DNA of 64,000 bases, taken from assembly GCF_003241315.1 (NCBI RefSeq), contig NZ_QFOZ01000004.1:159367-223366 (forward strand), in the 5' to 3' direction. Shown here one piece after another: positions 44,421 through 52,883 of this stretch. A program made the translations under genes and the position numbers. The notes under the pieces are model-generated. The model did not search any database. It was given only the letters and a program-made list of their open reading frames with translations, and was not told the DNA's origin. Position 1 is the first letter of the stretch. The number at the start of each line of letters is the position of its first letter. The DNA comes from Lawsonella clevelandensis (GTDB lineage Bacteria; Actinomycetota; Actinomycetes; Mycobacteriales; Mycobacteriaceae).

Positions 44421-46258
44421 CATATCCGGTGGCATTACCGCCGGCTACTCTGCATGCACGAGTAGTGGTGGATGAGCTTATCCGTAATGGTATGCGTGAG
44501 GCAGTCCTCTGCCCAGGTTCCCGTTCCACCCCGTTAGCTTTTGCCTTGGCGGACGCCGAATCTGCAGGGCGTATTGCTTTGCATGTACGCGTCGATGAGC
44601 GAAGTGCCGCCTTCCTCGCTTTGGGATTGTCTGCGGCTAGTGATGCGCCGGTTGCGGTGGTGTGCACTTCTGGTTCAGCTGTTGCCAATTTTCATCCCGC
44701 CGCAGTGGAGGCGCGGTTTAACCATCGTCGTGTTGTGTTCCTTACCGCTAATCGTCCTCCGGAGATGGAGGGGGTGGGGGCGCAGCAAACTATTGTGCAG
44801 CGCAGTATTTTTGCCCACGATGTTGTTTCTGAGCTTGTTATGACTCCGGCAGGCCCCGAGATAAATAGTGAAGAGGATTCACTAGGGTGGAATGCGCATT
44901 GGCGTTCCGCACTGTGCCGCATTATGACGCAGTCAGCTATCAGTGCTGGACCTATCCATATTGATGTTCCTTTCCGCGAGCCACTTGTCCCTCCGACAGA
45001 ATCACCGGCAGTATCACCGGCAGTGTTACCGTTATTGCCTGCACCGTGGCAGGGGCGTCGCGATGGACAACCGTGGACGCAATACGTTCCGAACTACACT
45101 CTTGATCTTTCCCGGAGAACAGTAGTCATTGCGGGGCAAGGTAGTTGGGAGATACCGGCGTTGGCAGGTGTCCCCACATTCTGCGAACCGGGTGGTCGCA
45201 CGCTGGGCACTATTTTTAACCCCCTCACGCCGCCTGCGCTTATGAGTAATAGTTTCACCGCCCCCGAACAAGTAGTGGTGGTGGGTAAACCGACACTGCA
45301 TCGGTCGGTCACGCGATTGTTGGCAGATCCTTCTCTCACGCAGATTGTGGTGACGGCAGCAACCTCACCGACAGAGTGGGCGGATGTTTCGGGGAATGCG
45401 ACTATTGCAGCAACGTCTTTGACGCGTACTGGGGAGTGCCCGCAGCAGTGGTTGGCTGCTTGTGCAGAGGTGGATGGTGCAGCGCGGAGTCATGTTCTTG
45501 AGGTGGTGGCGGAGCTTCGCGCAGAGGAGACAGCTTCTTCTGCCGCGCCCACCACGTCTTCCGTTTCCTCTGTTTCTGCAGAGTGTGCTCCTGTGGAGTT
45601 GCCGTGTGGTGTGGATGTTGCCTATGCCGTAGGGGAGGTAGTTGCTGCGGATCCGCGCATGCTTCTTTTCGTAGGATCGTCTAATCCCGTGCGTGATATT
45701 TCTCTCACTCATCCTGAGTTGGGTCCACGGTGTTGGGTTAATCGTGGTGCTTCCGGCATTGACGGCAACATCTCTACAGCTAGTGGTTTGGCACTCCACC
45801 ACTCTGGCCCGGTTATCGCTTTTCTTGGGGATTTAGCTGCTGTCCACGATTCTGGGGGTCTGCTTATTCCCACGTTGGAAACCGCTCCGCGGAATCTCAC
45901 TATTGTGGTTGCCAATGATGACGGTGGTGGTATTTTTGCCACTCTGGAGCAGGGTGCTCCCGCTTATGCCACGCAATTCGAGCGTCTTTTTGGAGTCCCC
46001 CACGGAGTGAATTTTGCGTCTCTTGCGGCTGGGTGGGGAGTAGAGTATCGCCAATGCACAGTGGCGGAATTGCCAACTGCTATAGGCGAGTATGCGCAGC
46101 ATGACAGTACATATTCGCAGTGTGAGGGTACATGCCCCCACGATAATTTGCGGCCAGGTGTGCGTTTTATAGAGGTGCGTACGCAGCGTCAGCATCGGCA
46201 TGAATTAGCGGCTACCTTGTCAGGTTGGTTAGGTCGGCCGGATCAGTCAGGACGGTGA
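44417..46258 (+). CDS. menD: 2-succinyl-5-enolpyruvyl-6-hydroxy-3-cyclohexene-1-carboxylate synthase
   Basis: 613 residues, a GTG start overlapping the stop of the CapF-like gene. ThDP-dependent enzyme: the N-terminal domain has LCPGSRSTPLAFALAD, VRVDERSAAFLALG, GVGAQQTI; the C-terminal one GASGIDGNISTASGLAL and NDDGGGIFATLEQ. It condenses isochorismate and 2-oxoglutarate, the committed step to menaquinone. A Ser/Ala/Thr-rich stretch around residues 372-390 is an extra linker, near a stretch of short repeats in the DNA. Confidence 0.94.
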   Translation: MTYPVALPPATLHARVVVDELIRNGMREAVLCPGSRSTPLAFALADAESAGRIALHVRVDERSAAFLALGLSAASDAPVAVVCTSGSAVANFHPAAVEARFNHRRVVFLTANRPPEMEGVGAQQTIVQRSIFAHDVVSELVMTPAGPEINSEEDSLGWNAHWRSALCRIMTQSAISAGPIHIDVPFREPLVPPTESPAVSPAVLPLLPAPWQGRRDGQPWTQYVPNYTLDLSRRTVVIAGQGSWEIPALAGVPTFCEPGGRTLGTIFNPLTPPALMSNSFTAPEQVVVVGKPTLHRSVTRLLADPSLTQIVVTAATSPTEWADVSGNATIAATSLTRTGECPQQWLAACAEVDGAARSHVLEVVAELRAEETASSAAPTTSSVSSVSAECAPVELPCGVDVAYAVGEVVAADPRMLLFVGSSNPVRDISLTHPELGPRCWVNRGASGIDGNISTASGLALHHSGPVIAFLGDLAAVHDSGGLLIPTLETAPRNLTIVVANDDGGGIFATLEQGAPAYATQFERLFGVPHGVNFASLAAGWGVEYRQCTVAELPTAIGEYAQHDSTYSQCEGTCPHDNLRPGVRFIEVRTQRQHRHELAATLSGWLGRPDQSGR

Positions 46259-46260
46259 GG

Positions 46261-46923
46261 ATGTCCACGTCGTATCGTCACCGGAGTGCTGCCTGGTGGA
46301 AAGCGGTGGGAAAGACCATGGGAAAGATGCTTCATGATCTTCCTCACAAACTGCGACCAGATGATGAAGAGATGCCCTATGTGCGTTTACGCTACCGAAA
46401 AGCCTTGCGCTACACTCAAATAGTTCTTCTTGCACTGGGGTGTTTCATCTTTGTTCTCGCTATCAGCATGGTGGTGGGATGCGCTATTAGCGATCAGCAC
46501 ATTAATGCGCACCTAGCCAGTACTTATGCGCGAGTAGAGGCCACTGATGGCAATACGACATACGTGAGTTTTGTCGATCGCGACGGGAACGTACAGAGCC
46601 CCCATGAGGGTGTGTTTTATCCGACGGGCGTGCGGCAAGGACAACTTGTTCGCGTCGATTATGACTATACAAACCCCAACTATGCACGCATTTCTGGGCG
46701 CAGTTGGGTGTTATCTATTGTTCCGGCACTGTCTGTGCTTATCTGTAGTTTCCCCTGGATAGCGTTGGCGTATTGCGTCATTGGGCGGTACCGAATGCGG
46801 GCCGGTGGTCTTATCCGCAGAACTCATTGGGGTGGTGCTATCGCGGGGATTCATATTAACTATTCGCGGACTGTGCCGCGGATGCGGGCAGCTACATCTC
46901 TGCCTGCAAAACGGGTACCCTGA
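46261..46923 (+). CDS. DUF3592-type membrane protein
   Basis: 220 residues from ATG 46261, two bases after the menD stop, with GGTGAGG as binding site. A basic cytoplasmic start, one helix (about 55-78), an extracytoplasmic domain of about 80 residues with the DUF3592 pattern (VSFVDRDGNVQ-GVFYPTGVRQGQLVRVDYDYTNP), then a second helix (about 155-178) and a basic tail. M. tuberculosis Rv0556 holds this place after menD. Function unknown; coupling suggests that it works with menaquinone synthesis or is carried along. Confidence 0.78.
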   Translation: MSTSYRHRSAAWWKAVGKTMGKMLHDLPHKLRPDDEEMPYVRLRYRKALRYTQIVLLALGCFIFVLAISMVVGCAISDQHINAHLASTYARVEATDGNTTYVSFVDRDGNVQSPHEGVFYPTGVRQGQLVRVDYDYTNPNYARISGRSWVLSIVPALSVLICSFPWIALAYCVIGRYRMRAGGLIRRTHWGGAIAGIHINYSRTVPRMRAATSLPAKRVP

Positions 46924-46928
46924 GCCTT

Positions 46929-47642
46929 GTGTCACGAGCAAGCCTAGAGAAGAAACCGCAAGACGTCGCCCGTATGTTTGATGGCGTTGCTAAACGCTAT
47001 GACATTACCAACACGGTACTGTCGTTTGGCCAGGATAAACTATGGCGTCGCCATACTCGCGAGCTATTGAATGTGAAACCGGGGGAGAAGGTTCTCGACC
47101 TCGCTGCGGGAACGTCGGTGTCCACAGTGGAGCTGGCGAAGTCCGGTGCGTGGTGTGTTGCCACAGATTTTTCCATTGGCATGCTGGAAGCGGGCAGTAG
47201 CCGTCCGGTTCCTAAAGTGGCGGGGGATGGCATGTATCTTCCGTTTGCGGACAACTCTTTTGATGCGGTCACCATCTCGTTTGGGCTGCGTAATATTTCT
47301 GATTTCCGGGCGGGCTTGCGGGAGATGGCGCGCGTGACGAAACCTGGTGGTCGCTTAGTTGTGTGCGAATTCTCTACTCCTACGTGGAAACCATTCCGTA
47401 CTGTCTATATGGAATATTTGATGAAAGCTCTTCCGCGTGTGGCAACTGCGGTGTCGTCTAATCCGGAGGCTTATGTGTATCTTGCCGAGTCTATTCGGGC
47501 GTGGCCAGATCAGGAGCAGCTATTGCGGGAATTAAAGGACGCTGGCTGGAGTGAGGACACAATGTACCAAAATGAGACAGGCGGCATTGTGGCGTTGCAT
47601 TATGGCCGTCGTCCTTACAATGAAACATCTAACTCCCGGTAG
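46929..47642 (+). CDS. menG: Demethylmenaquinone methyltransferase
   Basis: 237 residues, GTG start. UbiE/COQ5 family: FDGVAKRYDITNTVLSFGQDKLWRR, motif I VLDLAAGTSVSTVELAK, the FGLRNISDFRAGLREMARVTKPGGRLVVCEFSTP block, and the C-terminal GGIVALHYG. It methylates demethylmenaquinone using SAM, the last step of the pathway. It follows the DUF3592 gene by five bases. Confidence 0.95.
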   Translation: MSRASLEKKPQDVARMFDGVAKRYDITNTVLSFGQDKLWRRHTRELLNVKPGEKVLDLAAGTSVSTVELAKSGAWCVATDFSIGMLEAGSSRPVPKVAGDGMYLPFADNSFDAVTISFGLRNISDFRAGLREMARVTKPGGRLVVCEFSTPTWKPFRTVYMEYLMKALPRVATAVSSNPEAYVYLAESIRAWPDQEQLLRELKDAGWSEDTMYQNETGGIVALHYGRRPYNETSNSR

Positions 47643-47752
47643 GATTTGTTTTGAGACTGCGCGCCACCTATTAGGCTGGTGGTGTTGCCTACCGAACGAT
47701 GGCCCCGGATGCTCCCGCGGGTATCACAGACCTTTCGAAGGAAGTAACACGC

Positions 47753-48781
47753 ATGGCAGAAGACGCTCAGGTCGCTGGTATTGACCTCGGTGATGCTGCA
47801 CTGGCCTCCCGTACCCGTATGGGGATGCAGTCGGTTGAGGATTTAATGTACAGCAGCCTGGATAATGGCCACGCCATGCCCACTCTTACTGCTTCTTATC
47901 TTGCGAAGGCAGGAGGCAAGCGGTTCCGTCCCCTTATGGTGTTGCTCGCTGCACAGGTTGTGCAGGCGGAGAATAATCCCAACTGGATGACGGATGAGCT
48001 GGAGACGAATGTTATTCGTTCCGGATCCGTTATTGAGATGATTCATCTGGCGTCCCTCTATCACGATGATGTGATGGATGAGGCGTTGCAGCGTCGCGGT
48101 ACGGAGTCCGCTAACAGCAGGTGGGGTAATTCTGTCGCTATTTTGGCAGGGGATTATCTTTTCGCAGCAGCTAGCGCCATCATGTCGGATATGGGAACGC
48201 AGGCAGTGCGGTGGATCTCTGAAACGTTCGCAGAGCTTGTGAATGGGCAGATGGAGGAAACTGTTCACGCCGGTTCCATGGAATCGGTAGAGGCCTATCT
48301 ACGTGTCATTCACGGGAAAACAGCATCTCTTATTGCCACAGCAGGCCACTTTGGTGCTTATTACGCCGGCGGTACCGAGGAGCAGGTTGCTGCTTTGAAG
48401 AAGGCGGCGCATGCTACCGGCATGGCATTCCAGATTGTTGATGACGTTATCGATATCTCGTCTAATTCCACGCAGTCTGGGAAAACTCCTGGAACGGATT
48501 TGCGGGAGGGTGTCTTTACATTGCCTGTCTTGTATGCCCTTGAAGAGGATAGTCATGCGGGGGATCGCCTACGCGAGATTTTGACGGGTTCTGTTACTGA
48601 TGAGGAGCTGGTGAAAGAGGCTCTGACGTTGTTGCGTGGTTCCGCTGGGATGCGTCAAGCCCGGGAGACTATCTATGCCTACCGTGATGAAGCTAAAGAC
48701 GCGTTGAGTATCTTCCGTGATTCCTCGGCGAAGGACGCCTTCTTCCATCTTGTGGATTTTACGGTGGCCCGTGTTAGCTAG
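47753..48781 (+). CDS. grcC: Polyprenyl diphosphate synthase (GrcC-type)
   Basis: 342 residues from ATG 47753 (AAGGAAG upstream); an in-frame ATG at 47699 is possible but would extend the usual start. Both Asp-rich regions are present: the first as HDDVMDE (around 105-112), the second as QIVDDVIDI (around 225-233), and a FAELVNGQMEETV segment between. Condenses isopentenyl diphosphate with allylic diphosphates to make the long chain of menaquinone, as expected next to menG. M. tuberculosis keeps grcC1 in this spot. Confidence 0.9.
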   Translation: MAEDAQVAGIDLGDAALASRTRMGMQSVEDLMYSSLDNGHAMPTLTASYLAKAGGKRFRPLMVLLAAQVVQAENNPNWMTDELETNVIRSGSVIEMIHLASLYHDDVMDEALQRRGTESANSRWGNSVAILAGDYLFAAASAIMSDMGTQAVRWISETFAELVNGQMEETVHAGSMESVEAYLRVIHGKTASLIATAGHFGAYYAGGTEEQVAALKKAAHATGMAFQIVDDVIDISSNSTQSGKTPGTDLREGVFTLPVLYALEEDSHAGDRLREILTGSVTDEELVKEALTLLRGSAGMRQARETIYAYRDEAKDALSIFRDSSAKDAFFHLVDFTVARVS

Positions 48782-48876
48782 TGGTGTAGCTATTACTACT
48801 AGCGGTTTTAGCTGCCGGTTTGCTATATCGCGTAATGAGTCGCTAAAGTCTTGTGAGCACCTGTTATTAGGTGCAC

Positions 48877-48958
48877 GCCAGGTTGCCCGAGCGGCCAAAG
48901 GGAGCGGACTGTAAATCCGTCGGCATTGCCTACCAAGGTTCGAATCCTTGACCTGGCA
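48877..48958 (+). tRNA. tRNA-Tyr (GTA)
   Basis: 82 bases. Acceptor arms GCCAGGT and ACCTGGC close the molecule with A as discriminator. The anticodon loop is CTGTAAA, so anticodon GTA. A long variable arm (class II) and the TTCGAAT T-loop are present. CCA is not encoded. Confidence 0.95.
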
Positions 48959-48970
48959 CTCTCAATAGTT

Positions 48971-49012
48971 ACATAACCCCCGCATTATTCTTCTGCTGTG
49001 CGGGGGTTATGT
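48971..49012 (+). terminator. Terminator after tRNA-Tyr
   Basis: Stem ACATAACCCCCGCA (48971-48984) with TGCGGGGGTTATGT (48999-49012) around a 14-base T-rich loop. There is no classical T tract after it, so it may be bidirectional or processing-related. Confidence 0.6.
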
Positions 49013-49194
49013 CGTCTAGAGGAACGTTTCTGTGCGCTGTTCTGTTGTGCACAGAGTGTCCTATTGCTTTATGTTCTTTTAAAGACTTGTTGTTCATGAG
49101 TTGTTACCTTTGTCCTGGCGATTTGTCATGGACGCCACTGTCCGGTAATCTTCAAGAAGCTTGGTGAGAGAGCGAATCTCCCGTCAACGTGATT

Positions 49195-49267
49195 GCCCCC
49201 TTAGCTCAGTCGGCAGAGCGTTTCCATGGTAAGGAAAAGGTCGACAGTTCGATTCTGTCAGGGGGCT
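49195..49267 (+). tRNA. tRNA-Thr (GGT)
   Basis: 73 bases. Acceptor GCCCCCT pairs with AGGGGGC, discriminator T. The anticodon is GGT in TTCCATGGTAAGGAA. T-loop GTTCGATTC. CCA is not encoded. Confidence 0.95.
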
Positions 49268-49373
49268 CTCTTTTTGCTCTGAATACAGAGAGGTAAAAGA
49301 AATCTCATGTATCCCAGAGTTCTTGATCTTTAGTTACAGTTAAATCCGCTGGTTTTAACACATAACTAAACAT

Positions 49374-49447
49374 GGCGATGTAGCTCAGATGGTTAGAGCG
49401 CACGACTCATAATCGTGAGGTCGAGGGTTCGATCCCCTCCATCGCTA
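49374..49447 (+). tRNA. tRNA-Met (CAT)
   Basis: 74 bases. Acceptor GGCGATG pairs with CATCGCT (first pair G-U). Anticodon CAT in CGACTCATAATCG. A paired first position and a class I variable arm indicate an elongator Met. CCA is not encoded. Confidence 0.93.
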
Positions 49448-49453
49448 CTCGTC

Positions 49454-49500
49454 AAAACCCCTGGTTAGCATGGTGAAGCGTGCTGCCAGGGGTTTTCTCT
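49454..49500 (+). terminator. Terminator after tRNA-Met
   Basis: Arms AAAACCCCTGG (49454-49464) and CCAGGGGTTTT (49486-49496) form a strong stem, with a shorter AGCA/TGCT stem inside the loop, then TCTCT. Confidence 0.85.
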
Positions 49501-49670
49501 ATAGAAGCGCAGTAATACTAAGCTTTCGCAGTTTTCAGGAGAGTCCTTAGCACAAGGGTAGGTATCGGCGAAGAGTACTAATGAGCCGTGCCGGCACGGC
49601 GTTTGTCACGAGTAGTAATTCTCGCGTATCATCGCATAAGGCGTACTTACGTGTGCTCCTACAATATGTG

Positions 49671-49718
49671 CACTACGGTGTATTACGGTGTACTACCGCG
49701 GTACAGACGGTACAGACA
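49671..49718. repeat. Short tandem repeats upstream of tRNA-Trp
   Basis: Ten-base units CACTACGGTG, TATTACGGTG and TACTACCGCG lie end to end (49671-49700), then nine-base units GTACAGACG and GTACAGACA (49701-49718). Further degenerate CAGT/ACTG/GCAG units continue to about 49800. The 49501-49839 stretch has no credible gene. Confidence 0.8.
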
Positions 49719-49839
49719 TTGTCAGTCAGTACTATCGGCACTATTGACACTGTTGGCAGTGCAGCCGTATTGCAGCAGTGTTGTTGAGGAGTACTGTTGT
49801 AGGCGCTGCTTTGTTCACTTATGGTGTAGGTATTCCCGG

Positions 49840-49915
49840 AGGGGTGTGGCTCAATTGGTAGAGCAGCGGTCTCCAAAACCGCAGGTTGCAGGTTCGAGTC
49901 CTGTCACCCCTGCCA
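49840..49915 (+). tRNA. tRNA-Trp (CCA)
   Basis: Body 49840-49912: acceptor AGGGGTG pairs with CACCCCT, discriminator G. The anticodon is CCA in GTCTCCAAAAC. The T-loop is GTTCGAGTC. Here, unlike the other three, the terminal CCA (49913-49915) is encoded. It leads into secE, the conserved tRNA-Trp-secE-nusG order. Confidence 0.96.
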
Positions 49916-49964
49916 GGATCTTGTGAAATTTCAGGACATCCGTTGAAGACATGGAGGACAACGA

Positions 49965-50402
49965 GTGAGCGACGAGAAGACTACGTCCGGCGACATCGTC
50001 GATCCGGTGGTGTCTGCAGACAACGCTGACGCTGCTGCACCGACACAGCCAACCGGCAAACGTCGTCGTAAGGGCGCTTCTGCACACTCAACTGCTGAGA
50101 CTCCTGCAGAGACCACGGAGAAAGACGCTAAGGCTCATTCTGGCAATGCCACTAAGAGATTCTTCGTGCGTATCGGGCAGTTTTTCAAGAGCGTGTACGA
50201 GCAGATGGCTAAGGTTGTCTGGCCAACGCGCAAGGAACTGTGGATGTCGGTACTCACGGTGTTTATTTTCTTAATAATCACTGTTCTTGTGGTGTTTGGC
50301 GTAGATGCGGGAGCAGGCGAGCTTGTCCGTGTGATCTTCCAGAATCCAGATGGGGCTAGTGCCGTACCGGGTGCTGGCATGCCTGGTATACCTGGTATGT
50401 AA
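49965..50402 (+). CDS. secE: Preprotein translocase subunit SecE
   Basis: 145 residues, GTG start with GGAGG upstream. A long polar Lys/Ala/Thr-rich N-terminus (about 1-65) is followed by the conserved amphipathic segment VYEQMAKVVWPTRKELWM and one membrane helix (about 95-117). It clamps SecY in the SecYEG channel. The Gly/Pro-rich tail after 120 is unusual in having several GMPGIPG-like steps. Confidence 0.95.
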   Translation: MSDEKTTSGDIVDPVVSADNADAAAPTQPTGKRRRKGASAHSTAETPAETTEKDAKAHSGNATKRFFVRIGQFFKSVYEQMAKVVWPTRKELWMSVLTVFIFLIITVLVVFGVDAGAGELVRVIFQNPDGASAVPGAGMPGIPGM

Positions 50403-50412
50403 AAGCTCCGTT

Positions 50413-50445
50413 GAAAGCCCTCTCCGGAGGGCCTTCATTGTTTTT
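50413..50445 (+). terminator. Probable terminator between secE and nusG
   Basis: GAAAGCCCT (50413-50421) faces AGGGCCTTC (50428-50436), with near-perfect pairing and TTTTT at 50441-50445. Some read-through into nusG is likely, since the two are usually one unit. Confidence 0.7.
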
Positions 50446-50566
50446 AGAGAACTTATAGACTTAGTAGGTGTAAGCGAATATCATTCGCGAGCACGTATGA
50501 AAAGAACGCTATCTACGACCTCGACGCGCCTAGCTGCAGGCCGTACTGCTTGAAGGGAAGAAACCA

Positions 50567-51310
50567 GTGAGCAACACCGACGACAACGCTCTAGTTGAGG
50601 AGCAGACGCCGGATACTGCCGCCGTGGAACTGCCAGTTGATGATTCTGATTCCGCTGACCAATCACAGGTAGAAGAGCAGGTAGAAGAGACGGATGCTGC
50701 TCCCGCCGTCGATCCGGTTGCAGAGTTTAAGAAGCAGCTTCGTCGTCTTCCGGGCAAGTGGTATGTCATCCACTCCTATGCTGGTTACGAGAACAAGGTG
50801 AAAACTAACCTTGAGACTCGTATTCAGAATCTCGATGTGGGCGATTACATCTTCCAGGTGGAAGTTCCTCAGGAAGAGGTTGTGGAGCTTAAGAACGGCC
50901 AGAAGAAGTCCGTCAAGCGTAAGATTCTCCCCGGCTATGTATTGGTTCGTATGGAACTCAACGATGAGTCCTGGGGTACTGTTCGTAACACTCCTGGTGT
51001 TACTGGCTTTGTCGGTGCCACTAGTAATCCCACTCCGCTGTCATTGCGGGAAGTTGTGAAGTTCCTGATGCCGAAGGATAATGCCGCGCCTGCTGCTCCG
51101 GAAGCTCCGGCGGAGGAAGTCGCTCCCGTCATTACTGTGGATTACAAGGTGGGCGAGTCTGTCACAGTTATGGATGGTCCGTTCGCTACCTTGCCTGCCA
51201 CAATTAGCGAAGTGGATGTGGATACTCAGAAACTGCAGGTATTGGTTTCCATCTTTGGTCGCGAAACTCCTGTGGAACTTGGATTCGACCAGGTGGAAAA
51301 GATTTCTTAG
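50567..51310 (+). CDS. nusG: Transcription termination/antitermination factor NusG
   Basis: 247 residues, GTG start with AAGGGAAG upstream. An acidic N-terminal extension of about 55 residues, usual in actinobacteria, precedes the NGN domain (GKWYVIHSYAGYENKVKTNLETR, FQVEVPQEEVVELKNGQKK, RKILPGYVLVRM) and a KOW domain at the end (VMDGPFATLPATISEV, VLVSIFGRETPVEL). It binds RNA polymerase, and links it to Rho and the ribosome. Confidence 0.96.
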   Translation: MSNTDDNALVEEQTPDTAAVELPVDDSDSADQSQVEEQVEETDAAPAVDPVAEFKKQLRRLPGKWYVIHSYAGYENKVKTNLETRIQNLDVGDYIFQVEVPQEEVVELKNGQKKSVKRKILPGYVLVRMELNDESWGTVRNTPGVTGFVGATSNPTPLSLREVVKFLMPKDNAAPAAPEAPAEEVAPVITVDYKVGESVTVMDGPFATLPATISEVDVDTQKLQVLVSIFGRETPVELGFDQVEKIS

Positions 51311-51503
51311 ACCTCCCTTTGACCATGGAAGCCCTGCCTCGATGTGGGGTTTTCTGTGTTTATCGGGTAATATCTCTTCGTCACCTATCTGTGTGGCAGG
51401 AATATGTGTCCTGCCATCAACATGCAATGTGATGAGGTAACAAGTAGTAGCTTTTGCGGTTTGCAAGGTGCTACTAACAATCAACACTAGTAAGGAAGCA
51501 CGG

Positions 51504-51938
51504 ATGCCCCCGAAGAAGAAAGTCACCGGGCTCATCAAGCTGCAGATCCAGGCTGGACAGGCTAACTCTGCTCCGCTGGTGGCCCCTGCTCTTGGTGCCC
51601 ATGGTGTCAACATCATGGAATTCTGCAAGGCGTACAACGCTGCTACTGAAAATCAGCGCGGTAATGTTGTTCCTGTAGAAATCACCGTTTACGAAGATCG
51701 TTCCTTCACCTTCATTCTGAAGACTCCTCCGGCCGCTAAGCTGCTGCTGAAAGCCGCTGGTATCTCTAAGGGATCAGGTACTCCACAGAGCAACAAGGTC
51801 GGTTCTGTCACTATGGATCAGTGCCGCCAGATTGCTAAGACTAAGGAACCAGATCTTAACGCCAACGACATTGAAGCCGGCGCCAAGATTATTGCCGGTA
51901 CTGCTCGCTCGATGGGAATCATCGTCGAGGGTGCATAA
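51504..51938 (+). CDS. rplK: Large ribosomal subunit protein uL11
   Basis: 144 residues from ATG 51504, AAGGAAG upstream. All of the uL11 pattern is present (HGVNIMEFCKAYNAAT, TPPAAKLLLKAAGI, GTARSMGI), but the thiopeptide-facing loop, usually NPAPPVGPALGQ, reads NSAPLVAPALGA: S22, L25, A27 and A32 replace Pro, Pro, Gly and Gln. It binds the GTPase-associated centre of 23S rRNA with EF-G. rplA follows. Confidence 0.96.
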   Translation: MPPKKKVTGLIKLQIQAGQANSAPLVAPALGAHGVNIMEFCKAYNAATENQRGNVVPVEITVYEDRSFTFILKTPPAAKLLLKAAGISKGSGTPQSNKVGSVTMDQCRQIAKTKEPDLNANDIEAGAKIIAGTARSMGIIVEGA

Positions 51939-51946
51939 CACTCTTT

Positions 51947-51975
51947 GTGGAAGAGCCCGCTTCGGCTCGGACCAC
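51947..51975 (+). terminator. Weak hairpin between rplK and rplA
   Basis: GTGG (51947-51950) and GAGCC (51953-51957) pair with GGCTC (51964-51968) and CCAC (51972-51975), with small bulges. No T tract follows, so it may be a processing or partial attenuation hairpin. Confidence 0.35.
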
Positions 51976-52011
51976 CCCCAACCGTCACACACGTGACAGG
52001 AATGGAATCAA

Positions 52012-52728
52012 ATGAGCAAGAACTCTAAGGCATATAAAGCCGCTGCAGAGAAGATCGATAATTCTCTGCTCTACACTCCTGCGCAGGCCGTTAAGCTTGC
52101 TAAGGAAACCTCCTCCACCAAGATGGATGCCACGGTAGATGTGGCCATGCGTCTCGGTGTTGATCCCCGCAAGGCTGATCAGATGGTGCGCGGCACCGTC
52201 AACCTCCCACACGGCACTGGTAAAACCGCCCGTGTTATCGTTTTCGCAGTTGCTGATAAAGCTGCTGAAGCTGAAGCTGCTGGCGCAGACGAGGTTGGCT
52301 CTGATGAGCTTATCGCCAAGATTCAGGGTGGCTGGCTCGATTTCGATGCCGCTATTGCAACCCCAGATCAGATGGCCAAGGTTGGTCGTATCGCTCGTAT
52401 CCTCGGTCCCCGTGGCCTCATGCCGAACCCCAAGACCGGCACTGTGACCACTGACGTTACGAAGGCCGTTAAGGATATCAAGGGCGGTAAGGTTACCTTC
52501 CGTGTTGATAAGGCCGCTAACCTGCATCTCATCATCGGTAAGGCTTCCTTCGATGCTGAGCAGCTAGTGGAGAACTATGCGGCGGTGTACGAGGAGATTC
52601 TGCGTCTTAAGCCTTCTTCCTCTAAGGGCCGCTACGTCAAGAAGATTACGATGTCTACTACCACTGGACCGGGCATCCCGGTGGATCCCAGCATCACTCG
52701 TAACTTCCTTGGTGAGGATGACGCCTAA
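52012..52728 (+). CDS. rplA: Large ribosomal subunit protein uL1
   Basis: 238 residues. Family blocks KMDATVDVAMRLGVDPRKADQMVRGTVNLPHGTGK, IGRIARILGPRGLMPNPKTGTVT and the closing GRYVKKITMSTTTGPGIPVD. It forms the flexible L1 stalk at the E site. GGAATG is upstream. Ends in a terminator-like stem before the L10 leader. Confidence 0.96.
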   Translation: MSKNSKAYKAAAEKIDNSLLYTPAQAVKLAKETSSTKMDATVDVAMRLGVDPRKADQMVRGTVNLPHGTGKTARVIVFAVADKAAEAEAAGADEVGSDELIAKIQGGWLDFDAAIATPDQMAKVGRIARILGPRGLMPNPKTGTVTTDVTKAVKDIKGGKVTFRVDKAANLHLIIGKASFDAEQLVENYAAVYEEILRLKPSSSKGRYVKKITMSTTTGPGIPVDPSITRNFLGEDDA

Positions 52729-52774
52729 TTTCTGATGTTGGGTTGTTGTATAACATCAACACAATATGCCAGTT

Positions 52775-52824
52775 AATCGGTCCCTGCTCTGCAGCTTCTA
52801 TAGCTGTGGGGAGGGGCCGATTTT
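52775..52824 (+). terminator. Terminator after rplA
   Basis: AATCGG (52775-52780) with CCGATT (52816-52821), continued by TCCC/GGGG and GCAGC/GCTGT pairs, forms an interrupted stem, followed by TTTT. It separates the rplKA transcript from rplJL. Confidence 0.7.
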
Positions 52825-52883
52825 GTATTTAGCGATATCAATTACTAACATGTATAGCGAAGTTTGACCCGATCAAGTTTCAC

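Noticed and set aside
49581..49926. Short frames in the repeat tract running into tRNA-Trp
   Set aside because: They arise from low-complexity repeats and one runs through a tRNA gene.
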